DNA from: Solea solea
Lineage: Eukaryota > Chordata > Actinopteri > Pleuronectiformes > Soleidae
Length of the DNA: 64,000 nucleotides
Reading direction: 5' to 3'
Assembly: GCF_958295425.1 (NCBI RefSeq)
Contig: NC_081141.1
Location: 17,380,680 to 17,444,679, forward strand
Within the stretch, counting starts at the first letter, position 1; every line of letters begins with the position of its first letter. Position numbers and translations under genes: made by a program. The notes beneath the pieces were generated by a model, which was not told where the DNA came from, ran no database searches, and worked only from the letters and a program-made list of their open reading frames with translations. Below, piece by piece: positions 39,128 to 52,793 of the stretch.

Positions 39128-42100
39128 ATGGATGGCATGGTGATGGATGACGATGATGACTGCCCAGAACTGGTGTCCATTGATGCCCAGCCCGGTCCCA
39201 CTGCAGAGCAGATACCTGTCACCATCATTACAGGATACCTTGGTGAGACACTATCTGTGTCCCTCACTCATTAATAGATTGTCAACTGAATTACAAAAAA
39301 CAAAACAATGTTTGGTTAGTCATCATTTTTAGGAAAAGGTCCACAAATCCGGAATAGTCCATCTTCCATCAGAAATAAAAATTAGTTGATTTTTAACTCC
39401 AGATCAGTGGGTTATGTAAATTAGAGAATTGACAACAGGTTTGGATGTGAGTGTGAATGGTTATTCATATCTCTATGTCAGCCCTGTGATGCACTTGCAA
39501 CCTGTCAAAGTTGTTGCCTGCCTTCAGCTCTGTGTCAGCTTTGATTGGTTCCAGCTCCCTCGTGACCCTTAATGGGGTAAGCAGTGAAAGATGAATGAAT
39601 GAATATATTCTTAAACAAAGTCAAACTGTAAACACTGAGATCTTGATCTAATTTCTAATTGATTTCTAAGAATTCCATTATTTGTATTCTGTTACTTTTG
39701 GGTTGTTTGTCATATTCACTGTTTGTAGTCATCAGTGTATAATGCTGTGATCATCTTTGCCTTATTGATGATGTTTGCTGACATGTGTTTTTTGTTGGTC
39801 TCTCTGCTTGTTGCAGAGTTCTGGATTGTTTGTTGACATGTCTTTAAAAAAACCTTACCAGGGACAAGGTCTGCAATTTAGCTACGTCTAGACATTTAGT
39901 CTTTTACATTTTACTCAGAGGATGTTTGTATAAATCAATAAAATCTATTAAATAAAGCAGCATGTTCCCAGACCAGGGTGCTGTTGACCGTCATGATGAT
40001 AGTGGGGAAATGTAATAATCGGTGCTACCACTAATGACCAGTCTGCTCAGACATTCCTCATAAATCCGGTGTTTTCTCTTTTTCTTTGTAGGTGCTGGAA
40101 AGACTACACTCCTGAACTACATTCTGACAGAACAACACAGCAAACGGATTGCTGTCATACTCAACGAATTTGGAGAGGGTAAACTCACTGTGTGTTCTTT
40201 TGAGAGCTTAAAACAGATATGTACAACTTTAGTAAAGCTCCTCTCAATACCATGAACATGTTGCCATGCTCACTGAGGTGTTTCAGATTATCACCACATG
40301 AGGGCAGCAGAGGACTCAGAGCAACTCGCCAGTGTTTCTTTTATCTTTCATCACAGTTTGCTATCTATTGTGCAGTGTACTTGTGTTTCTTACTCAGTGT
40401 TTTTTTTCACATATGTCACTTTTCTTAAAGTTTAGCTATATTTATTCTGCTGTTTTGCCAGTTTTTAGTTTTTCATTTTATTCTTTTAAAAGAAGCTCCC
40501 ATTGCTATTGACGTTTGTGATTGTCCTGTTAATTTTTGTCCATATTTCTTGACAGCAATACAAAATATTTGGTAGAAGACTGCTCGATCTCTTTCAGTGA
40601 CTAATTCTGTTGCAGGCAGCGCCCTGGAGAAGTCTCTTGCAGTGAGCCAGGCAGGAGAGCTGTACGAAGAGTGGCTGGAACTGAGAAATGGCTGCCTCTG
40701 CTGCTCTGTTAAGTATGAAAATTTACTGTCTCCTATTGTTCAGAGGATGCTTTTAAGTTGTTGCTTAACAGCTTTCTGACCTTACAACACGACACATTCT
40801 TGCTTTGTATTACGTTTTTGTTTCATGTCACAACAGAGAATTAAAGTTGATGTTTTATTAATGAGCTCCGTATTTTCCATTTTTAATCATTAGTCACTGT
40901 TTCTCAACTTTTCAGAGACAACGGTCTTAAGGCCATTGAGAACTTGATGGAGAAGAAAGGAAAGTTTGACTACATCCTGTTAGAAACTACAGGACTTGCT
41001 GATCCAGGTACACAACAACAAGTTAAAGGAAGAGCAGTTACTGCGATAGCTGATAATTATATTAATCGCAATACATCTCAAAATGTATACCTTGTGTTAA
41101 ACCTCATGAACTCACCTAACTCACTTATGAGCCACATCTTCCTTTTAACTGTGAATGATGTTTTTATAGCAGAGGTAGAAAACACCTTAGGTACAAAATC
41201 TTCCTGCTAAAAAAACAAACCAGGATTAAAACCACATTGACTCCGAAAAAACAGCATAAAAAAGACCGAATAAAGATTTTCACACGCTTGCATCACAATG
41301 TCCCAGAACTCTTTGATCACTAATGGTCACACGTCAGCATTAAAGGCTGGTGGTGGGATGATCCATTCAGACATTTCTAAACAAATCACTGCATTCTTAT
41401 GCATGTTTTTTAAAACTGTAGTACGTCATTTTAAAATCCAATCAAGTCTCTCCTACATTCAAACCACTGTAAAATTAGTTTGCACAATTCTGATTAACCC
41501 TATCAGCTCCACTCGACTCTCTCTGTGGTGTGTAGTGTAGCAGGGTTTCGATCTTGTGTCACCCAGATAAATTCCTTTGCAGAACACAGGAAGTGATTAG
41601 TTTTGTGTCAAATCCAGACGGAGGGAACAGCAGCATTGTGCAATAAAGCAAGATCACTGCAAACAGGTTGGACTGACTATGACTGGACACACAAAGACCA
41701 GTCCACAAAAAAGAAGTGAATTCTATGACCGAAAACCCCCCCAGCAATTTGATTGGATCAAAACAAATGTGAGAGTGATCTGTGTGTCCTGCCCCAGTGT
41801 TTTGGGAGTGACTGATCTGCACTACAGAGGATGTGATTATCTGGATGACTAAGAACCTTCAAAGACAATCCATTCTGCATTTTATGTTCAGTAAATTATA
41901 GACTGTCCCTGGCTATTGTCTGTTTTCTTACTCAGAACAACAAGCACAATTTTTAAAAATGACATATGGATCAGTTAATGCTTTCAATATGATATATGTC
42001 TTAATAAAACCCTTGCAGATTTCTTCACAAAAACAAAGGACCAAACTTGGAAGCATCTGATGAGCCTATTATCATCATTGCAGCCAAAAACACTAGCTTT

Positions 42101-45100
42101 CCATTCAGCTCAGGTTTAAATCAGGAAATAAATACGAGGCTATTAGAAGTTGAGGGCTGTAGCGATCAAGGTGTGCCGCTAAATGACAGCTGTCAGGATG
42201 TAGCGCCAAGGGCAGACGCACATGACTTGGCCTCACAGACAGAACCAACAGAGCATGCTCAGACTTGAGGCTGTCCTCGCGTCTCTGCCACGTCATTGGC
42301 TGAGACAGGCTCGTTATCAACCAGGACAGGTCTGTCATTGGCTCCGGCAGCGCTGTCAATCACGTAGGCTCCCAGGGGATTCTCAGTCCTTTCCATCTAG
42401 GAAGAGGTTGGATGGGTTTATGTGAACCGTGCCACTCAAAAACAGTGTTTTCATTAAGCAGCCATCAAATATTTACAGTGCTTTCTTTTTCTCGCTTTGC
42501 AGTCCAACAAAATGGCATTTTGTGAACACACTGTGGCTTGCATGGGAACACAGGGTCTTGTAATAACTGTGCTCACTGGCAAATGGAAACAAACAAAATG
42601 TACCAGCAGGAGATAAACAATTGAAAGCTTCTGATATTGGTTTGATCTGCTCCACAGATCCCGGGCCAGAGAAAAGAAAAAGTCATGCAGGGTTTCTGAA
42701 AGTGCTGACTCTAAACACAAATACATATGATTTTAATTCCTCTCAAAGAATATTAAAAACAACTGTGGTAATCATGGAATCATGCAATATTCTCTGGTTC
42801 CAGCTTTTCAAATGTTTGGATTTGCTATTTTCTGGTGTTTTCAGTTAGAAAATTTGGCACACTCTTATTTCTTTTTTACACTTTATGGACTAAATCATTA
42901 ATGGATCGGTTGAAAAAAATCTGCAAACCAATCAGTTGTGAAAATTATTCATTAGTTGCAGTCGCTGTTTTCATGTGTCTGTGTGTATCGTCTGTACATC
43001 TGTCGTTGATATCAAACCTAACAATTCATGTCCTATGGTAGGAGCTGTGGCCTCCATGTTCTGGGTCGACGCAGAGCTCGGCAGTGACATCTATTTGGAC
43101 GGTAGGATGTTTTAATGACACACGCCTCTTTGACTCTTTGATGCGGTGCCCGTTTGTCCGTCTGCTGCGTTAAATGAGAGTTGCTCGGATATCACTGCTC
43201 TGTTTCATGTAACTTAAAATGAACTAGACATTAGCTGCTTTTCAGACATGCAATAAACTCTGGAGATTGTTGCGGGATGTGTGTGTGAAAGCTAATATCT
43301 ACACATGTCTTGCTCATATGAGAACCCAGCATCAAGAATCAAGAAATTGTCATTATGAGGATATAACAAGATTTTGCAGTAGGAACAACCCGCCGGAGAA
43401 TCCACAGAGGGTGAATGGACACGTGTCCTACCTGAATCCTGAAGTCAGGTGTCACCTCCACACCTGGATCCTCTGGAGATTCTTCTGCTGTTGTGAACCT
43501 CTCTCACCCAAACAATGTCCTGCTGCGTTCCTCAAATGTGAATGTTCAGACCCAATTTTCTGGACATTACTTAAAGTTATGACAGATAAGAAAGCTTTTT
43601 ATGTCAGAACTGAAAGTTGTAACATAGAATAATTACGGTGGTTTCGCAACTCGGAGGCTTTAACTCTTTCCATAAACCCGATAAACACAAGTATAATACT
43701 GTATGTCAACCGTAGATCTAGTAGAAACAGCATTTTAACTACAGTTCCAGTACAATTGATAAGACACACTTTTGCAACCTGACCAAAGGGTGCTTGACTT
43801 GTAGGGAGGACTCACTTTATTTATCTGTGTGTTTGCATGAACGGCATCTTTCTCCTCACACCAAACTCTCCGCTGTTCTCTTTGTTGTGACTGACTATTG
43901 GTCCATAAGTGTACTTCAAATACCTGAGACATTTGTATGTATACTGTATGTCGGACAGAACTTAACAGAGTGTGCACCAGTTGTGATACTTCTTTACATT
44001 TATCGAACCCCAGTAACTTATAAACATCCTTCATCCTCTAGGCATCGTCACCGTCATCGATGCCAAGTATGGACCACAGGTACGTGACGAGAGGCTTTTC
44101 ATTTATTAAATTCTATATAGTGTCATTTGCTAAAGTAATATGTCAGATTTGATCTGACATAATCAGTTCAGTCATCTGTGGAACATTGTCGGGATTACAG
44201 TCCTGATTTTCTACGCGCTTTGAGTGATTTGTAAATGAAAAACAGCATTAAAATCAAACTTGCTGCAACTTCAAAATTACATTGTTGCGAAACTTTGCTC
44301 CGGAGCACCGGCATTAAAAAGTAAATGTTTATGACTCTAAACCCAAAATAGGCAGTTTAAGTTTGTGAGAGTGTCAGTTTCCCCACCAGCAAGTCACACC
44401 CTGCCCTCCCCGTGGTATTTAAAAAGAACCAGGATACGTGACACCTTGATAATGGGCTCAATGCCCAGTGAGGTGACACATTTCATAGCCTACTACGTGG
44501 TCCTTGAAGCAGAGAGAGAGAGACAAGATGGCAAAATTCCTGACCGAAAGAACGAGAGGATAACTCATTGTGAAGGAGTGACTGATATGAGAGATGTGAA
44601 CTTTGTAATTGGACTGTCACATCCACTCACCTTCCTCTCTTTTAATCCGTCTCGTGAAATATCCATCTGTCTGAGGGGGGGTTTAACGGTACCAGAGCCT
44701 TTGGCCTCACAGCCTCTGAAAGGCCTTTGTTTCTCGACACAGGCTGAAATTGGTCAATCTCATATATTTTCCTTTTCATCTAATATATTTTTGTCATTCA
44801 GGCAGTGACAGGTTGATGTCAGATTGATACCCGGGGGTCACGATCCAGATTAACATCTCCTGCCTTTTCTTTTATTAGATATTAAACCGTTTTTGGACAA
44901 TGCTGCGTCCCCAGTGACGGTGGGGATGCAAGGGATAATCTCCTGGGATTTCACGTGTTGAAAAAGTCGCTTAGTTCACAAAGAGGAAATCCAGGCATTT
45001 CATTTGTGTCACTTTATCTGTCGTGTTTTGTGTCACGCCTGCTCTCTGATATTGGACTTTTACATGAGTGTATTTAAAGTTTGAATTCTCTGTGGTCAGT

Positions 45101-48100
45101 GTGAGCCACATTGCACTTTGAAGTCTTTTGTATTTTCATTTGGTTGGTGCCTGTGTAAGTTGTGTGCTCTCTCTCTGCTCTGTAGCAACTAACCGAAGAA
45201 AAAGCAGACCAACTCATGAATGAAGCAGTCAGGTATGTTTAATTGAGCTTTGGAGGTAACTTTGGACCTGAATTCACAAAATATACAGATTAGAATGATT
45301 GTGAAATGAATAAATATGAAGCGAATATGTGCAAATAAGATGGTAAATATTTGACTGGTTTATTACTGACAACAAAGCAAGTAAAGGAATAATCAATATA
45401 AGAAATTGAGTTGATAACGTCCGACATTATAGTGCTATTGAAATCTAAAGAATCTGATCTGTAATGTACCCAATATCTACTGATGAGGGTTAACACCTTG
45501 TCTGTAACCGAGTGTCAACAACCTTCGAGGGACCTTAAATCTCCTTCCATGTATTAAATTTGACAGAGAAAAACTAGTTGTTTGCAGTTTTTTGTAAACT
45601 ATCATGACTGGGTGTTTCATTGGAAAGAAAGCAAATATGTGCATATCCAAAAATATCAAAGTATTCCACAGAGACTAAACAAGAGTTTCAGTATCCACCA
45701 AACCTTCCTCCCATCTGCCTCTCTCTGTCCGTCTCTCTCTGTGTCTCTCTGTCCGTCTCTCTGTGTGTCTCTCTGTCCGTCTCTCTGTGTGTCCCTGCCA
45801 GCAGCTGTATGGTGTTGTTGTTGAACAAATACGCCGATGAAGAAAGACCGGTTGCATGACCCTCTGCATTCTTTGTCTTTGTTTGTGTTTTCACCTCTAA
45901 ACTAAACAGTGCCCTGCTTTCATTTGAGTGTGGCACACACTGACCTCTGACCCTGTGGACACTTGGACACACACACAGAATGAATTAACAAACAATTTGA
46001 CAGGGCTGTCACCTCTTGATTTTAGCTGGAGAAGTTTCTCTCTTCTCATTGTTCACTCACTAAATGGACACTGTGTTGTATTTAATGTACTTTCAGGCAG
46101 GTCGCTCTCGCCGACCTGACCGTTATCAACAAGACGGATCTTGTGAATGAGGAGGAACTAAATAAAGTCAGAGACACTGTCAGGTCAACAACTTAATCTT
46201 CTATACTGCTTATTTTCTGCCGTCTCCTACCTGTTACACTTATTTTTCAGTGCATTTTGGACAATTGTACTTTTTCCGTAGCATGTATTAACATTTTTCC
46301 TCTCTCTTCAGATCAATAAATGGTCTTGTCAAGATTCTAGAATGCCAGAGATCAAGGTAAGGGTTCTTTTCTGGAAAAAAAAAAGAACTGGATCGCTTTT
46401 GTGTGTGAAAAGCTTTTTGTTAATTTTTCCATGGCCAGGTCCCCCGCTTTGTTTCGTGTATGAACGCCACATGCTGCTCCGTCTTTGATCTTTTGCATCA
46501 AAGATGAAGCATTTGAGGCGTGACATTGCTCACACGTACACATACACAAACTGAGATGTCCTGAGTAAACACCAGACCTTCATCGGGGTGTCCAGTTACC
46601 CCTTGAGTCTTTGCTCTTTGACCTCGAGTCTTCAAGCCAGCGTGGTTGCACATGTGCCAGTCTGCGTCCGTGCAAGTATGTGTGCAAATGGCCCCTTTTG
46701 TTTTAGCACGTTGTGTGTCGGGTAGCATCTGACTAATCCATGCAGTGTGTATCAAAGTTCAGACCAGGGTGAGCAGATGAAAGACACCGTGCTGTGAGGG
46801 GTTAATCGGAAAAACATTCCCATTGCTTGAGTCATCTCACTCAGTTACCATTGATTTTATTTTTAGCAAATCTTCCAGAAAATGCTGGACTTTCTTACCT
46901 TATTTATTACCCGCTGTGGTGTGGTTGGATTAAAATGAAACTGGAAAAAAAAAATAAGCAGTAATCTTCTTCACAGGGTGGATCTCTCTGAAGTTCTGGA
47001 TCTGCATGCCTTTGACACTAAGGATGGAGCAAAGTGAGTTGGTTTTGTTTTCAATTTAAGCCTCATGTTCACCAAATATATTCGTTTAGAAACGCAAAAA
47101 GAGCAAAAACAACACAATGTACTCTATTTTTAAACCCAAGATCACTTGGATGATGTGGTTTTAAATAAACCTGTCAGTGCTTTCTGACACTAGAAACTAT
47201 GTAATACTGGCTACACATTCCCTGAGAAGTGCATTGTTAAAGGATGTCTCGGCAGAAATTTAATTGACTACATAAAAAAATCATTTGTTTTTCATAGCCT
47301 TAGAATAAGACTCAAAGGGCCGCTAAAATGCAGTTCCCAAAATCGTGTGGAACAAACCACAGGTGTTTTTAAGCAACCAAAAACAAAGAGTTGCTGAGAT
47401 GACCAGCCTCACTGAATAATCAACACATTTCCCTGAGAAAAATATTAGAATAAACCATGTCAATGGTTTATTTCACTCACAGTAGCTTTGCTGCTCGATG
47501 TGATGTGGAAAAAAACCTGTTCTCTCTGTTTACATCCTCTCCTTCACCGACCGGCTCAGAAGCTTTGTCTGGATGACGGAGGTTCACAGTTATTTCAGAG
47601 TCAACGAAGAGCCTTTTAACCTACATATTTGGCCCCAAGTATCAAAAGTTGCGCGCAGAAAGTGCTCTTAATGTGATCGTCATCTTAATGTGACACAGAC
47701 GAGCCCAGCCATCTTGCACTACCATCTTTGTGTCTAGAAATAAACCTGCATCATTCTTCTGCGTGTAAACTTTGCCATGTAATATGGTCATTAGTTTAAA
47801 CTTGCCCCCTTTTTTAAATCGTCTGTTCTGTTCTTGTGTTTCTTCTACCTTGCAATTTGTTTGTGTCAGTCGTTTTTCAACTTTATACTGACGGTGTAGA
47901 TTTTTATGCAACCTGACTAATTTCTGGGTAAAAGGGAACAGGACAGGAGTGGACTGGTCACACCTCTGATTACGGTCATCGTTCTATCTAAACTTTGACA
48001 GTGGACCTGCAATGTGCTTTGAATGCAGCCCCACAAATGAATAAAATGACACAAAATCTCAGGCTGTACCACTATATTATTACAGTACTGTTGCACTTTG

Positions 48101-51100
48101 CTTGTGCACAGACAAATTGACACTGTTTTTGAAAGTAAAGGTTCTTTTTCAGAATCTCTCATAATTTCAAGTAGGTGTTAACTAAAGGGAATTTGTGTCT
48201 GTGTTTTCGTGTAGAACAAACACTGTAACAAGAAAACAAAATGAAGATTGAAAGGCTTCATTATTAATAAAGATTAACACAGATTTATTCAAGAAGAGAA
48301 AAGCTGTTAATTTTTTAGAATATAACAATAATGACTCGGTTTATTAATGGTGCAAAAAATAACATGAAACTCTTCAGTTGTGAAACTGATACTTTTCTGC
48401 CTTTGAGTGACTTAATATATAATATAATCCCGTATAGGAAAACTGTAAAATAAAGTTGTCAGTTGTCTCTGGTTGACAGACAATTTATGGGTGAAACTTT
48501 TCACTGCTGTTAGAAGATTCCGTGAATGGCGACGTCACTCTGTCTGCTGACGATACTGAACATGACATTGTACAGTAGCTGTGATGTCCTATTTAAAAAG
48601 CTCCCAGTGAAAGATCAAGAGCTTATTTTGGCTGAATCAATGGCCTTTGTTGCTGTTCCGTCTGAACTGTGTATCCAGCAGTCTTTGATACTATTGCTCA
48701 CCGTGTTTCTCTCTAATTAACAGAGTCTTTTATTGAGCGTCCCCCTGTTACACCACAGGGTGGTCATCATATTGTGTCCCCCCGTAGAATGTCATTCTCA
48801 TGAATAGAGTCTGTGTTCCTCATGTGAATGAAATGGGCCGCGGTGTTAAAGCTCTCTTACATGCCCTCTGAGACCAGCTGCAGAGGATTAGAGCTGTGTG
48901 TGTCCACTGCCCTCTCTCGAGGACTCCCCCATGTCCCAACACACAGCTCCTTTCCCCGTTGCCTATCAGAGTCGGGGCCCCTCCTCCTTCTCGATCCCAT
49001 GCTGGCTGTTTGAAGCGGCCCCCCCGCTGCTCTGCCTGTGTGGTACTAACAGCACACAGGGCTCAAACTGCTGGACACAACGTTTAGCCTCCTTGTGAGG
49101 TCTGATGCGGAGAACAAGGGCTGTGGTTTATTTGGGGGTGGTAGTGAGTGTTTTGTAGGATTTAATTGCCGTTTCTAAAGTTTTCACAAGTCCATTCAGA
49201 GTTGTGTCATTAAGCACTGATACGGAACACTTTGTGTTATACTGTGAGGAAACGCACAATGGAATAAATGGCGCGGCCCGAGATGGTTTAATCCGCTCTT
49301 GTTCTGCTGCAAAGACAAAAGACTTGGATAAAAAGCTCAAGTACATTTCTTTGTACTTATATCCAAAACAGTTCTTTCGAAAAAATAATTATGTTTAACC
49401 TTTATTGAGGCAGGGCAAAGCTCAAACAAGGCAGCTATAACGATGAGCTACAGTTAAGCATGTTAAGTAGCGATTAGAAAACATGTTACGATAATGAGGT
49501 CAAGCGGAAATATTATAATAAAATCGTTTAAAATCAAGGATTCTAAAGCATTTCTATAAATTATTTTAAAGATTTTATCCAAAAACAAATCCTTAGTTTC
49601 CCAAACTTGGTTTATGAGCCCATGACTTCTACTAGTGTAAGTAAATATTGCAATATTTCATGGAATGATACTGTATTGATTGTATGAAGTGCTTTATCAG
49701 TGTGGAAATATTCTTGTCAGTGGTTTTGTGCTGTATTCAAGCTTCAGTTTGCTCATATATGCATATTTGTCATGCATATAACACAGTTATTGTTATTAGG
49801 TACCATTACTGTAAAGTTCCACAGTTTTTCTTAAAATACACTATTTTAAGTCTGTTTAGTTTCTTGCCCATACACAACCCTCATGACGACTTGTGAAAAT
49901 AATTGTGTGATTTACCATTTACCTCATTTATTTATGAATTCATCTGTTACAATCCATGATGATGCCATACAACAACCCCCAGAGCAAGAATAAAAAAGAC
50001 ATACAAAAAACTCATGGCGATTCATTAACATGACCAAATATAAACAGTCAAAAGAGCAAAGACGGACACTTAATAATGTCATTATTATTCACTGTAGTGC
50101 ATAAAATTCAGTGTGCAGAGCCGACACAAACTTTTATAGCATTTTAAGCATTTATTTACTAAAAAAAATGTTTATACTACGTTTGATGATGGCGAACATT
50201 TCGTAACTGTCATTGTTTTGATTGTAAATGACTGTTGGGGTTTTAATGAACTTTCTCCTCTGAAAGTTTGGCAGAAAAGCTCCAGCTCGTGAAACCAACA
50301 CAGCCTCACCTTGACAAGGTATTGTTTGTCTGCTCTGAACTGTTTCACACTCCTTCACTCCCTGTACTTAAATTTCCTTGTTTTGTTTGCTAATTTATTT
50401 CAACACATCATGTGCCTGGAGACTTGTGGGGGGGGGGGGGGGCGACACACTCCCCTGAGGCTAAAACGGTGCCTTGCATTTCCCCAGGCTGTAACACTTA
50501 AGTGAAAACTCCCTCCCTGCTTTGGTTTTTGTGTTGAGATCAATTTGAGTCTTTTGATGTTTTTTTGTTTTTTTTTACTTACACTACAAGATGCAGTCTG
50601 GGTTCATACACGGCAGCATGGACACAGCCACTCTAGACGTCTGTATACTCGGTGCACCATGTCGGCTAGACTGACCATAGTCTTGGCTGCATATTATGGC
50701 TCTCCTATTGTTTTGACTTGAATCCTGGTGTCATAAAATGTAGCATACAGTTTCTGGTTCTACAAGAAAAGCAATTTTTACCCTCAGAACAAAAAAAACA
50801 CAATTTTACAAGTTAATTTTTGTTTTCTAAGATCTATATATAATTGCAGGACTTGTCTCATAGCATGTGTCTTGCTGTTTTCTTGTAGCGTTAGAGCAAT
50901 TGACTGCTTGTGGCAATTTGTTTGTGTTTTATAACCATGAACTTTTATCACAGGATGAGGAGAAATGAGGGCTGTTTGCGTGGGCAAATAATGCCATTGT
51001 TGTCTGTTTTCTCCGGGTTCCCTTTCCCGCATGAAGCTCAACATCCCTCCGAATCCCCCCTCCTCCTCCTTCCCCATGTTGCTCTTTTCATGTAAATGAG

Positions 51101-52793
51101 AGTGCTGTTTTTCTGTTGTTATACCAAATGACAAGGAAGTGTGTAATCTTAACACTTCAACACAAAACCCCCAAATATCTGCAAAGTGCTCTTTTAATGC
51201 TGTAAGGAAGCGTTGAGAGGTGTGTGTGAGTGTATGTGTGAGAGAGAGGGAGTGTGTGTGTGTGTGTTTCGACACAGTCATCAGCCGGGGCGTAAAAAAC
51301 AAATCTTTTGGTGTAATGTTCATAATGACTTTGCTAAATTTCAGAAATATTTGTTAAAATGGAATTAACTGTGACTTAGTCAGTGTAAACCAGTATTACA
51401 CTGAACACAAATTAAGTCAAATAACGTAAGTATACTTTGAGTTTCATGCCATTTTATATATAACATGCATTTCTAAGACAAAACTAACACCACCAATAGA
51501 ATTAAAAATAATAATATTATACAATGTAACCGGTGAATATGATGTACTTTTTACATTTGGTGCTTAAATATTATTCTCAGCTCAACTCAAATTTATTTAT
51601 AGAAAAAAAAAAACAATATAAAAAATAGAAACATAAAACATTTAAAAACGGTACAGAGCATAGTAAAAAACAACAACACATAAAAGCAAAACAAACTAAC
51701 AAAAACTATAAGAGTCCAGCTTAACCTGTGGAGTAATAGTAGTTTTGTTTAGTTTAGCTTTGTACTGAAGTGCCCATATTTATTTATTAACTTAATACTT
51801 TTTTCATTGTGGCTTTGCTACTTGTACTTGCAAGTGTTAATTTTTACTACTAAATTATTTATATATATATATTTTCAGTTTCCTGGCTATAAATTCAAAA
51901 ACATTTCTGTCTGCTTTTTATCCTCAGAGTATTTTAACGGTGACGCTTGAAGCGGTCGGAGACGTCTCCGAGGCCGCCGTAAACGTCTTCATCCAGGTAC
52001 CGTCACACTCCGCATCATTCACTCGCATCCCCGCTGCCTTCAGTGCTTTTGAAAAGGAAAAACCTCCATCTGCCTCTGTTTTCAGGAACTCCTATGGGAG
52101 AAGATGTTCAAAAACAAAGAAGGGCAACCCATGACCGTCATCCGGTTAAAAGTACAATAGAGCACAGTAGTCATGCCAGTGTCAGCAGTGATCAATAACA
52201 GGCATCTGAATTAAGCAGTGGCAAATACTGTACTGAGTGTGGGTTAAAGTGTCACTTGTGACTCGTGACTTGTGTGTTTTCAGGGCATAGTGTCACTTGC
52301 TGGAAACGCCCACCAAGTGATGCTGCAGGGGGTCCACGAGCTCTACGAGCTGAATGAAACTCCACAGCTTTGGGAGGAGAACCCGCGGATCAACCGCCTG
52401 GTCTTCATAGGTGAAGACTCGCACGCATCACACACACACATTTATCTTGATGTTATTCTTTAACACCGCTGTTAAGATTGCCAGTACAATGAGTTTCAAT
52501 GTATGGGTGAAAATGGGCGGGCTTCTGTGACGGTTTTTAGGTGGAAAATGTGCGCGTAAATAACATATATTTACAACTTGGCAGTATCCTCTGATTTTTG
52601 CATGAATGCCTAAGAGTGACATGAAAATACAAAGAGAGATTTTTATCCACAGGTTTAGATTTTGTCTGTGTGTTTACATAGCCATGCTGTGATAATGCTC
52701 ACTCCGCTCTGATTCACAGGGAGGAACCTGGACAAGGATGTTCTGCAGGAGCAGTTCAGATCAACCCTGGTGCAGGATGCAGACAGAAATTAG
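39128..52793 (+). CDS. zng1: zinc-regulated GTPase metalloprotein activator 1 (COBW domain-containing protein)
   Basis: ZNG1 (CBWD) is a COG0523/CobW-type GTPase that delivers zinc to client metalloproteins, notably methionine aminopeptidase METAP1. Fifteen coding exons: 39128-39242, 40092-40178, 40616-40712, 40916-41007, 43042-43101, 44042-44079, 45186-45232, 46097-46183, 46312-46356, 46977-47033, 50267-50318, 51928-51996, 52086-52151, 52284-52410, 52720-52793. They join in frame to 370 aa plus TAG. Visible motifs are an acidic N-terminus with the client-docking motif CPELVSI (12-18), Walker A GYLGAGKT (36-43), the zinc-binding CxCC motif CLCC (94-97), the ETTG switch (123-126) and the NKTD guanine-specificity motif (190-193), followed by a CobW_C-like C-terminal half. 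All introns are GT-AG. The length is close to the human ~395 aa with a shorter C-terminus. It appears single-copy here and intact. Older symbol: cbwd. Confidence 0.96.
39444..39605 (+). repeat. LINE-type 3' tail repeat with GAATGAATGA end
   Basis: The segment reads GTGTGAATGGTTATTC, then CAGCCCTGTGATGCACTTGC, GGTTCCAGCTCCCTCGTGAC and a GATGAATGAATGAATA tail. This resembles the 3' end of a LINE family common in fish, ending in a short tandem target-like tail. It lies in the first coding intron of zng1. The class is from memory. Confidence 0.55.
41008..43041 (+). other. zng1: zng1 intron between coding exons 4 and 5 (ADPG / AVASM)
   Basis: A 2.0-kb intron with no further exon. A less AT-rich stretch around 42040-42430 holds a perfect TGACAGCTGTCA palindrome (42184-42195), the paired TALE-homeodomain site. 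Near 42880-42970 there is a short trace of a TIR repeat (TTAGTTGCAG type). Short ORFs are not convincing. Confidence 0.6.
44080..45185 (+). other. zng1 intron with a 147-aa unsupported ORF
   Basis: A 1.1-kb intron. The open frame 44365-44808 (+) has no recognised domain, no splice logic in zng1 and a CT/GA-rich middle. It is best left as non-coding. Confidence 0.5.
45716..45797. repeat. 24-bp-unit CT-rich minisatellite
   Basis: Three units of about 24 bp built from CTCTCTGTCCGTCTCTCT plus GTGTGT-type ends, in the zng1 intron between coding exons 7 and 8. The serine/leucine-rich ORFs across it are composition artefacts. Confidence 0.85.
47034..50266 (+). other. zng1: largest zng1 intron (3.2 kb)
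   Basis: The intron between KDGA(N) and LAEKLQ coding exons. It is mostly AT-rich, but 48830-49310 is GC-richer, with runs such as GATGGTTTAATCCGCTC, and stands out from its flanks. No coding exon of any known gene was recognised. Confidence 0.6.
50429..50442. repeat. poly(G) run
   Basis: An uninterrupted run of 14 G in the zng1 intron after the exon 50267-50318. It could form a G-quadruplex and could be a sequencing weak point. Confidence 0.8.

Noticed and set aside
42105..42359. Short ORFs on both strands in the zng1 intron at 42.0-42.4 kb
   Set aside because: No protein resemblance. The signal there, if any, is more likely regulatory.
42870..42975. Second copy of the TTAGTTGCAG-type TIR repeat
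   Set aside because: Too short and diverged to call as a feature; kept only as a trace in the intron note.
44365..44808. 147-codon plus-strand ORF in a zng1 intron
   Set aside because: It is not needed for ZNG1, whose flanking exons join perfectly without it, and no domain is seen.
50784..51323. 179-codon minus-strand ORF in zng1 intron
   Set aside because: It crosses a TG/CA-rich stretch, giving [15 protein letters not shown] runs, and shows no family resemblance.
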